34,631 nt of DNA, taken from the NCBI GenBank assembly GCA_027669525.1, contig JAQEDJ010000025.1, forward strand, positions 1-34,631, in the 5' to 3' direction. Below, one piece after another: positions 20,432 to 32,000 of this stretch. Source of the stretch: Coriobacteriaceae bacterium AM48-5 (lineage in GTDB: Bacteria; Actinomycetota; Coriobacteriia; Coriobacteriales; Coriobacteriaceae). Position numbers and translations under genes: made by a program. Under the pieces are notes generated by a model. It saw only the letters and a program-made list of their open reading frames with translations. It was not told where the DNA came from and ran no database searches. Position 1 is the first letter of the stretch. Each line of letters starts with the position of its first letter.

Positions 20432-22204
20432 ATGTTTAGAAGGTTTTTGTCTTATTACAAGCCCCAGATGGGGCTTTTTGTTGCCGATACTGTTTGCGCT
20501 CTAGTGCTTGCTGCCATTGACCTGGCGTTTCCTATCATTCTGCGCAATCTGTGCGGCGGGCTGTTTACCCAGGGTCAGGCTGCCATTATGCGGGCGCTCG
20601 GTATGATCGCGGTGGGCTTGGTGCTGATGTATGCCGTCCGCTGTGCCTGCCGCTACTTTGTGAGCTATTGGGGCCACGTGATGGGCGCGCGTATGGAGTC
20701 CAAGATGCGCGAGGACCTGTTCGACCAGTATGAGCGCTTTAGCTTTGCGTACTTCGACCGCAACAGCTCGGGCGACATGATGAGCCGCGTGGTCAACGAC
20801 CTGTTCGATATCTGCGAGGCGGCGCATCACGTGCCCGAGTGGATTATCATCTGTGGCATCGAGATCGTCGGCTCGTTTGTGATCCTCTTTACCATCGCCC
20901 CGGTGTTGGCGCTTGCCATGGCCGTGGTGACGGCGGTGTTTGCGGTCATCATGTTTTGGCAGAACATGCGTATGCGCGAGGTCTTTAGCGACAACCGCAA
21001 AAAGATCAGCGGCATCAATGCGCAGCTGCAGGATTCGCTAGCGGGCATGCGCGTAGTCAAGAGCTTTGCCAACGAGGAGACCGAGCGCGCCAAGTTCCGT
21101 GCCTCTAACGATCGCTACCTTTCGTCCAAAGAGAACATGTACCACGCCATGGGCGTCTATACCGCGACGTATGGCCTGCTCTCGGGCGTGCTCTACGTGA
21201 TCGTGGTGCTGCTCGGCGGTTGGCTGGTGGCTCATGGCGAGCTGCAGGCGGTTGATATGGCGACGTTTGCGCTCTACATTTCGCTGTTCTGCACGCCGCT
21301 CGAGACACTCGTCAATTCGGCCGAGATGTATCAGAAGGCTATCGCCGGCTTTAAGCGTATGGACGAGGTGCTCTCGACCGCGCCGGATATCCAGGACAAG
21401 CCGGGCGCTACGGATCTGCAGGTGACTGCCGGCGCCGTAGAGTATCACGACGTGTGCTTTAACTACGAGGATGTTGAGCTGGGCGAGGGCGATGCCGACG
21501 AGCGTCCCGTTATCGACCATATGGACCTGTCCATCAAACCCGGGCAGACCATCGCTTTGGTTGGCCCTTCGGGCGGTGGCAAGTCCACGACCTGTTCGCT
21601 GCTACCGCGCTTTTATGACGTGGCTGCCGGATCCATTAGCATCGACGGTCAGGACGTGCGCGACGTGACGCAGCAGAGTCTGCGCCGTGCCATCGGCCTG
21701 GTGCAGCAGGATGTCTATCTGTTTGACGGAACAATCGGCGAGAACATCGCCTACGGCAAGCCGGGCGCTACGGCAGAAGAGATCGCCGAAGCCGCTCGCC
21801 GCGCCAACATCGATGCCTTTATCGAGTCGCTGCCGCAGGGCTATGACACAGTCGTGGGCGAGCGCGGCAGCCGTCTTTCGGGCGGACAGAAGCAGCGCGT
21901 CGCCATCGCGCGTGTGTTTCTCAAGAACCCCAAGATCCTGATCTTGGACGAGGCGACGAGTGCTTTGGATAACGAGAGCGAGGAGGCGGTGCAGGAGTCA
22001 CTCGAGGAGCTGGCGCGCGGCCGCACCACGATTATCATCGCCCACCGTCTCTCGACCATTAAGCATGCTGACGAGATTGCGACCGTTGAGCATGGTCGCG
22101 TTGTGGAACGTGGCACGCACGAGGAGCTTCTCGCCCGTGGCGGTACCTATGCCCGTTACTATCGAATGCAGTTCGAAGGTGCGCGTGCGCACGAGCTCGA
22201 CTGA
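20432..22204 (+). CDS. ABC exporter half-transporter (MsbA/LmrA-like)
   Basis: 590 aa. The N-terminal ~320 residues form a six-helix transmembrane domain with the exporter signature FSFAYFDRNSSGDMMSRVVND and QDSLAGMRVVKSF. The C-terminal nucleotide-binding domain has Walker A GPSGGGKST (near residue 378), Q-loop VQQDVYLFDGTIGENI, signature LSGGQKQR (near 481), Walker B ILILDEATSALD and the H-loop AHRLST. All catalytic residues are present, so it should act as a homodimer unless a partner lies elsewhere. Substrate unknown. Start ATG 20432 behind GAGGA. The next gene starts 19 nt after its stop, suggesting an operon. Confidence 0.93.
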   Translation: MFRRFLSYYKPQMGLFVADTVCALVLAAIDLAFPIILRNLCGGLFTQGQAAIMRALGMIAVGLVLMYAVRCACRYFVSYWGHVMGARMESKMREDLFDQYERFSFAYFDRNSSGDMMSRVVNDLFDICEAAHHVPEWIIICGIEIVGSFVILFTIAPVLALAMAVVTAVFAVIMFWQNMRMREVFSDNRKKISGINAQLQDSLAGMRVVKSFANEETERAKFRASNDRYLSSKENMYHAMGVYTATYGLLSGVLYVIVVLLGGWLVAHGELQAVDMATFALYISLFCTPLETLVNSAEMYQKAIAGFKRMDEVLSTAPDIQDKPGATDLQVTAGAVEYHDVCFNYEDVELGEGDADERPVIDHMDLSIKPGQTIALVGPSGGGKSTTCSLLPRFYDVAAGSISIDGQDVRDVTQQSLRRAIGLVQQDVYLFDGTIGENIAYGKPGATAEEIAEAARRANIDAFIESLPQGYDTVVGERGSRLSGGQKQRVAIARVFLKNPKILILDEATSALDNESEEAVQESLEELARGRTTIIIAHRLSTIKHADEIATVEHGRVVERGTHEELLARGGTYARYYRMQFEGARAHELD

Positions 22205-22223
22205 TTGATATGACAGGAAGATT

Positions 22224-23183
22224 ATGGCTGATAAGAACCCTTTGACTCCGGAAGAGGTGACGGAGTTATTCTCCGAAATCGACGCATCCGGCGTCTTGGA
22301 TCCTACGCTTGCCAAAAAGCGTACCGAGCGCATGCGCGAGAAGGAGGCTGCGGCCAAGCGCGGTGACAAAGCGGCGCTAGCGCAGCTGCGCAGCGAGGAC
22401 CGCGCGAGCCAGGCAAAACATATCGACCCGCTGTCCGAGGACGATCCTTCGGGCTCGCAGGTGAGCCATACCATTACGAAGACCGCGATGGCCGTGGTCA
22501 TCGGTATTTTGGTGCTGATCGTGGGCATGCAGATTGGCTACGGCGTGATGCGCCGTCTGAATACCGCCAATCTGTCCGAGAGCGTTTCGGTCGATACCGT
22601 TTCGACGGCGCTGAAGGGCGGCCTTGAGTGGGGCAACGGCTTTACGCAGTTTCCGCTCGATTTTTCCGTCGACGAGGCCGATGAGCGTACGGGCACGGTC
22701 GAGGTAACGGTGTTGGACACATCGTCTGCCAACGAGCTCGAGCTGCTGTCCAACGGGCAGATTCAGGCTGCGGCACTTGCGACCAACGCGTTGCTCAACG
22801 ATAAGATCGACCGCGTGGTGTATAACGTGCACGCCTATATCGACGAGGACAGCAAGATCCAGCACGACTCTTTCTTTGGCATGTTTCCCGCACGGGGCCA
22901 TCAGAGCGCCATTCTGACGTTCGTGTGGACCAAGAGCTCGTCAAATGCCACGAGCATCGACTGGAAGATGCGTATCGTGAGCATGGACGACACGATTGCC
23001 GAGCGCATCCAAAAGCAGGTGAACTCGGTGTCGTCGCTGATTGAGGACCCGGCGGTAAGCCAGACCAAGATTGACGAGGAAAAGGCCGAACGTGACCTGG
23101 AGCATCGTCTGCATGGCCGCGAGATTTTCCGCGGCGGCAAGCCCGATCGCACACCGTCCGATCTGCTGGAGCAGGATAAATAA
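22224..23183 (+). CDS. Single-pass membrane protein of unknown function
   Basis: 319 aa, start ATG 22224 behind AGGAAG. No family recognised. Residues 1-80 are charged and helical (Lys/Glu/Arg-rich, probably cytosolic), ~86-108 form one membrane helix (TAMAVVIGILVLIVGMQIGY), and the rest appears extracytoplasmic with beta-strand character (ERTGTVEVTVLDTSSANEL, RVVYNVHAYIDEDSKIQ). The C-terminal ~60 residues are again charged and helical. It directly follows the ABC exporter gene and probably shares its transcript; a role as an accessory or envelope partner is only inferred. Confidence 0.7.
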   Translation: MADKNPLTPEEVTELFSEIDASGVLDPTLAKKRTERMREKEAAAKRGDKAALAQLRSEDRASQAKHIDPLSEDDPSGSQVSHTITKTAMAVVIGILVLIVGMQIGYGVMRRLNTANLSESVSVDTVSTALKGGLEWGNGFTQFPLDFSVDEADERTGTVEVTVLDTSSANELELLSNGQIQAAALATNALLNDKIDRVVYNVHAYIDEDSKIQHDSFFGMFPARGHQSAILTFVWTKSSSNATSIDWKMRIVSMDDTIAERIQKQVNSVSSLIEDPAVSQTKIDEEKAERDLEHRLHGREIFRGGKPDRTPSDLLEQDK

Positions 23184-23188
23184 AACGA

Positions 23189-23229
23189 ATCGTCCCGCGT
23201 GAGTCACAAGCCCACGCGGGACGATTTTT
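23189..23229 (+). terminator. Terminator after the ABC exporter operon
   Basis: Perfect 13-bp stem ATCGTCCCGCGTG / CACGCGGGACGAT, followed by TTTTTA. Confidence 0.92.
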
Positions 23230-23352
23230 AATCCCCGTCCCAGAAAAAACATTATGCATGGGAAGTCATAATTATCATTTTGTAAACAATTCTATGTAAT
23301 TAATGCCATAGGCGATGCTTACGGTTAGAATACCGCGAGGCCTAACTACCAA

Positions 23353-23383
23353 CCTTTAAGCCGGTCCTGTGAGACCGGGAAGG
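23353..23383 (+). promoter_or_regulatory. PyrR-binding hairpin overlapping the carA ribosome binding site
   Basis: CCTTTAAG-CCGGTC-CTGTGA-GACCGG-GAAGG: an inner 6-bp stem with a 6-nt loop, closed by an outer CCTT / AAGG pairing. The 3' strand contains the Shine-Dalgarno AAGGAG. This matches the actinobacterial pyr leader described for mycobacteria, where PyrR with UMP stabilises the hairpin and blocks translation. Here carAB would be repressed when pyrimidines are plentiful. A pyrR gene is not in the window. Confidence 0.75.
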
Positions 23384-23389
23384 AGAATT

Positions 23390-24821
23390 ATGGCGAACAA
23401 CCATATTGCGGGCGCTGCCGCCCGCACCATCGCGCCCAGCGAGTTGTGCCAGCGTATGCTGGCAAAAACCAGCAAGGGCACCTGCGGTCCCTGCATCCTG
23501 TGTCTTGAGGATGGGACCATTTTTTATGGCCGTGCATGTGGTGCCGAGGGTACCGCAACCGGCGAAGTCTGCTTCAACACCTCGCTCGAGGGCTATTTTG
23601 AGGTTATGACCGATCCGAGCTATGCCGGCCAAATCGTAACCATGACCTATCCGCAGATCGGCAACTACGGCATCGACGAGACCGACGTCCAGTCAGCCTT
23701 CCCCGGCGATACCGCTCGCCCTGCGAGCGCTCCCGCTATGCGCGGCATGATCGTGCGCGACATGTGCGCCACGCCTTCTAACTGGCGCTCGGCCGTCAGC
23801 GTGCCGGAGTACCTGCGTGCTCACGGCATCGTCGCCATCGATGCGTCGACACCCGAGCCTGGTGCGCCACCTGCGCGACAACGGTTCCAAGATGGGCATT
23901 ATCTCGACCGAGATCTTCGACATCGACGAGCTTGCCGAGCGTCTGACCGCAGCGCCGACGCTGGTGGGCGAGAATCTGGTCAAGACCGTGAGTTGCTCTG
24001 AGCCCCACGCTTTTGCCGCGAGCGATCTGCCCGCCGAGCATAATTTTGCGCTTGCCCCTGCCGCTCCTGCCCGCCACAACGTGGTCGCCTACGACTGCGG
24101 CGTGAAGCGCGGCATTCTGGAGGGGCTGGTCCGCGCCGGCTGCGACCTTACCGTCGTGCCGTGGGATACGCCCGCGAGTGAGGTGCTCGACATGAATCCC
24201 GATGGCGTCTTTTTGTCCAACGGCCCCGGCGACCCCGATGCCGTGGTGGAGACCTACGAGCAGGTGCAGCAGCTGATCGGCAAGGTGCCGGTCTTTGGCA
24301 TTTGCCTTGGTCACCAGATGATCAGCCTGGCCTGCGGCGCCCAGATGGAAAAGCTTAAGTTCGGTCACCGCGGTGGCAACCAGCCGGTCATGAACCTGGT
24401 AAGCCGTCGCGTGGAGATCACCGCACAAAACCATGGCTTTGGCCTGCTGTTCCCCAGCTTGGGCAAGCTTGTCCCCGAGCTTTCCGGCGGCGAGACCGAG
24501 CATGCGGCCGATGGAGATCTGAGCGTCTGGGTGCGCCGCGGAATCGCGCCAGTCGTGATGAACGAGCGCTTCGGCCGCATTCGCCTGACACATGTGAACC
24601 TCAACGACGGCACCGCCGAGGGCATCCAGCTGCTCGACGCCCCGTGCTTCTCGGTCCAGTACCACCCCGAGGCCTCGCCTGGCCCCACCGATGCCCACTA
24701 TCTCTTTACCGCCTTTACGCGACTCATGGACGGCGAGGAGAACTACCTGGACATCGACACCGCGAAGGACCGCCTTGCCGGATGGAACTTTGCCGACGCG
24801 ACCGAGACCGAGGAGAACTAA
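23390..24821 (+). CDS. carA: Carbamoyl-phosphate synthase small (glutaminase) subunit (two apparent base losses)
   Basis: Hydrolyses glutamine and passes ammonia to CarB. ATG 23390 lies behind AAGGAG inside the PyrR hairpin. ~477 aa after repair, longer than the usual 360-390: there is an N-terminal extension of ~35 residues ([20 protein letters not shown]) and an insertion of ~40 residues before the catalytic His region (near [13 protein letters not shown]). Visible: [38 protein letters not shown] (after repair), [11 protein letters not shown], the nucleophile Cys in [10 protein letters not shown], and [11 protein letters not shown]. Two losses lie 16 bases apart: G near 23843 and C near 23858-23859. 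carB starts 1 nt after the stop. Confidence 0.96.
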
Positions 24822-24822
24822 C

Positions 24823-28136
<3,314 letters not shown>

Positions 28137-28147
28137 TTGACCTGGCC

Positions 28148-28232
28148 GGCCGGGGCGGCAGCCGGACACTTTCTCTCGGAAACTGGGCTTCGCGAAGTTT
28201 TCCGAGAGAAAGGACCGCCTCCCGCCCCGGCC
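28148..28232. repeat. Nested palindrome downstream of carB, REP-like copy 1
   Basis: Outer arms GGCCGGGGCGG (28148-28158) / CCGCCCCGGCC (28222-28232). Inner arms CTTTCTCTCGGAAA (28169-28182) / TTTCCGAGAGAAAG (28199-28212), both perfect. The 16-nt loop CTGGGCTTCGCGAAGT is the exact reverse complement of the loop of the hairpin at 28674-28719. No T-run, so it is more a chromosomal repeat than a simple terminator, although it may stop carB transcripts. Confidence 0.85.
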
Positions 28233-28306
28233 TGCGGTGACTTGGCTGCACCGTGTGCTGCCGAAGGGGCTTTGCGCGATGACTAGGGCTGAAAAAGAAA
28301 GTGAGT

Positions 28307-28347
28307 GTGGGCCCTGCCGTTCGTTCGAGCGGCAGGGCCCACTCTTT
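28307..28347. terminator. Bidirectional terminator-like hairpin
   Basis: Perfect 13-bp stem GTGGGCCCTGCCG / CGGCAGGGCCCAC, loop TTCGTTCGAG, with TCTTTG on the right and an A-rich stretch on the left. It may end carB transcription or insulate the region. Confidence 0.75.
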
Positions 28348-28385
28348 GTATGGAGGCCTTTTTACTGTTAGTCGAGGACGCCTCT

Positions 28386-28585
28386 GGACAGTTAGTTCAA
28401 ATTCGTGTTTTCTAGAGAGTAGGAGAAGATCGATTTGGACTCATTCAGCCTATTTTTGGCAATCTGAATCGATAAAGACGCTCTGTCAAGCTGGGAACGG
28501 CCCAATACTGGGTCCGCGCCGGCTTCCAAGCGGCAGTTTCGTGCCCAAGGCCACGGCCAAATTATACGTATCTGAACTAACTGCC
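28386..28585. repeat. Inverted pair of a ~25-bp motif in the carB-GH31 gap
   Basis: GGACAGTTAGTTCAAATTCG at 28386 reappears, with a few changes, on the minus strand as GGGCAGTTAGTTCAGATACG ending at 28585. The ~150 bp between carry no recognised gene; a minus-strand frame of 83 codons crosses the right copy but has no support. The two motifs could be ends of a small miniature element or a pair of operator sites. Confidence 0.55.
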
Positions 28586-28673
28586 CATCACTCTCCGCCA
28601 ACCTTTTTATCCAAACCAAATCAGCCAACGTACGCCATGGCAACCCCCGGTAGGTCGCAGGGTGGCGGCTGAG

Positions 28674-28719
28674 CCTTTCCCTCGGGAAACTTCGCGAAGC
28701 CCAGTTCCCGAGGGAAAGG
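28674..28719. repeat. Palindrome, REP-like copy 2 (inverted relative to copy 1)
   Basis: Perfect 15-bp stem CCTTTCCCTCGGGAA / TTCCCGAGGGAAAGG with loop ACTTCGCGAAGCCCAG. The loop is the exact reverse complement of the copy 1 loop, and the stems are related (CTTTCyCTCGG). The pair encloses ~460 bp. Confidence 0.88.
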
Positions 28720-29035
28720 TATGGTCTGTGTAATACCAGATAAACAGTACATTTTTGCTAGATTGGTATTTGACTGAAGAACCAATTGGTATGGCTTATT
28801 AAGCCTACCTTGCCGTTGACGCTCATTTTACTGCCGTTGGTGGACTTCCGAACTTGGTTGCGCAAGTGCTCCCATATATTGATATGACCTAGTAGGTGGC
28901 TATCTGGTTACTACCAGTTGGCCCCTTGGTAACGGGTGGCCCCATTGTGCGGAATGTACCGAACATCCCCGTTTGATACGTTTTCCCATGCTGCCGGGGG
29001 GGGCGTCCTCGGCATGTCGGAAGAAAGGAGCCCAG
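28720..29035 (+). other. Leader region of the GH31 gene
   Basis: A 316-bp A/T-richer stretch. It has TTGGTAT..ACCAATTGGTAT elements (28764-28792, with the palindrome ACCAATTGGT), a tandem TGGCCCC repeat near 28919-28945, a GTTAC..GTAAC hairpin, and a G8 tract at 28996-29003 between CATG-C..CCG and CGGCATG arms. The ribosome binding site AAAGGAG is at 29025-29031. I found no convincing -35/-10 pair. Confidence 0.5.
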
Positions 29036-32000
29036 GTGCGCAGGAATTCCATTTTTACGAAACGGTGGGTGAAGGGAAGCGCGGTCCTCGTTGCCACTGC
29101 AGCGACGCTCGTGTTTGCCAATCCCCAGCAGGCGATTGCCACGCCACTCAAGGGCGTCGACTCAGCGACCGTGTCCCAGTCTGCCTCGAATGTCGTCGAC
29201 ATCGATTTCGCTGACGGCATCAAGGGCCGTATTACGTTCCTCGAGGACGGTATTTTCCGTTATAACGTCGACCCCAAGGGTGAGTTTCCGATTACGCCAC
29301 ACCGCGCAGTAAGTCCCACACGGCTAAAATCCAGGCTCAGCCCGATACCTCGGACACCTACAGCAAGCCGAGCGCGACGGTTGCCGACAAGGGCGACACT
29401 ATCGAGATCACCGGCGGAAAGGCGACCGTGATCCTGGACAAGGCGACTGGCAAGATGAGTATCAAGTCAGGCGACCGTGTCGTGGTTTCCGAGTCCGCGT
29501 CCCTCGACCTTGATAAGAAGGGTACCGTCCAGACGCTCGCCAAGGAGAAGTCCGAGAACTTCTTTGGCGGCGGCACCCAGAACGGACGCTTCCTGCACAC
29601 CAACCAGACCATCGCCATCTCCAACACGAACAACTGGACTGATGGCGGCGTTGCCTCGCCCAACCCGTTTTATTGGACGAGTGACGGCTACGGCGTACTC
29701 CGAAACACGTTTGCAGAGGGTTCCTACGACTTCGGTTCCACGGACTCATCGACGGTCACGACTTTGCACAGCGAGAATGAGTTTGATGCCTACTACTTCG
29801 TGGCGACCAACGAGGGCGCTTCGAACGTGGCAACCGAGATGCTGCAGGACTACTACAAGGTGACCGGTAACCCGGTACTGCTGCCCGAGTACGGGTTCTA
29901 CCTTGGTCATCTTAATGCCTATAACCGTGATGGCTGGTCAACGACCTCGGGTCAAAAGAAGTGGGAGACCAAGGGCAGCAAGTCCTCGAGCGAGAAGGGC
30001 GACGTTAAGTACGAGTCTGGCATGTCGACGGGCTACAAGCTCGACGGCACACTTGCGGCCGAGACGCTCAACGGTGAGGGCCCTTCGGTTGATACCGAGA
30101 ACATGAAAGCGACCGATTTCGACCGCCAGTTCTCTGCTCGGCAGGTTATCGATGACTACGAGGACAACGACATGCCGCTCGGTTGGTTCCTGCCGAACGA
30201 CGGCTACGGCGCCGGCTATGGCCAGAACGGTTACTACAAGACCGGCGGCGTCAACTCCGACGGAACGAGCTCGGCCGACCGTCTTAACGCTGTGCGTGCC
30301 AATGTCGACAACCTTAAGAAGTTCACCGAGTATGCCAACTCTAAGGGTGTGAGCACGGGCTTGTGGACCCAGTCCAACCTTGAGCCCGACAGCAACTCCG
30401 AGACCCCGTGGCACCTGCTTCGCGACTTCGACGCCGAGGTCAAGACGGGAGGCATCTCTACCCTTAAGACCGACGTTGCCTGGGTTGGATCTGGCTACTC
30501 CTTTGGTCTTAATGGCATCAAGACAGCTTATGACACGGTGACGACCGGCGCTAACAAGCGCCCCAACATCATCACGCTCGATGGTTGGGCCGGCACGCAG
30601 CGCTTTGGTGGCATTTGGACCGGCGACCAGTATGGCGGTAACTGGGAGTACATTCGCTTCCATATCCCCACGTATATCGGTCAGAGTCTTTCGGGCAACC
30701 CCAACATCGGCTCCGACATGGATGGCATCTTTGGCGGCGACCCCATCATCTCTGCGCGTGACTACCAGTGGAAGACGTTCACGCCCTCTATGCTTGACAT
30801 GGACGGTTGGGGCACCTACCGTAAATCGCCCATGACGCACGGCGATCCCTACACAGGCATCTCGCGCTTCTACCTCAAGCTCAAGGCGCAGCTCATGCCC
30901 TATATCTACACGAGCGCGGCCTCGGCGGCCAACATCGACACGGGTAACGGCGATGCCGGCCTGCCCATGATCCGCGCCATGCTGCTTTCCGACAACTCCG
31001 AGTACGCCGCAAGCACTTCGACGCAGTACCAGTATATGTTCGGTGAGAACTTCCTAGTGGCACCGGTGTATCAGGATACCCAGGCAGACGAGAACGGCAA
31101 CGACATTCGCAATGGGATTTACCTCCCCAACTACGGCACCGACGAGAATCCCACCATCTGGATCGATTACTTCTCGGGTAAGCAGTATCGCGGCGGCCAG
31201 GTTCTCAACAACTACGAGGCTCCGCTTTGGAGCTGCCGCTGTTTGTGAAGGCCAACGCTATCGTGCCGATGTACGCCGAGAACAACAACCCCGAGGCAGT
31301 GAGCGACACCAACACCAAGGGTACCGACCGCAGTCAGCGTATCGTCGAGTTCTTCGCCACCGAGGGCGACGGCACCTTTACGCAGTACGAGGACGACGGC
31401 TCCTCCATCGAAAACAACACGACTGAGGACGATTCCTACGGCACGATCGACAATATCTCCTACGGTGAGCATGTGAGCACCGTCTACAGCTCCAAGGCCG
31501 CAGGCGGCACCGCGACCTTTACCGCCGAGGCCTCGAAGGGCGGCTACAACGGCTACGACTCCAACCGCACCACGACCTTCGTGGCCAATGTGTCCGCCAA
31601 GCCCACGAGCGTTGTCGCCAAGAACGGCGGATCCGCACTCAACGTGGTTGAGGTCGACTCGCAGGAGACCTTTGACGCCGCGACCCCGAGCCGGCCAGGC
31701 GGTCTACTTCTACAGCGAGACCCCCAACCTCAACCACTACGGCAGCGATGCGGACGGCACCGAGGCCGAGCAGGGCGAGAGCTTTAACAACACCAAGATC
31801 ACCACGAACCCCAAGGTCTACGTCAAGTTCGCGAAGACCGATGTTGCTGCAGCGGCGCAGACGCTTGAGCTGGGCGGTTTCGTGAATGCCGACGCCACGC
31901 TCACAGCCGATCGCCTCAACGAGAACCTCTCCGCACCCACGAACCTTGCTGCCCCCGAGGACGTCACGACCCCAACGAGCATAAAGCTCACCTGGGGAAA

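Noticed and set aside
28392..28643. An 83-codon minus-strand frame in the carB-GH31 gap
   Set aside because: There is no ribosome binding site, its composition is odd (Trp/Pro runs), and it crosses the inverted motif. It is probably chance.
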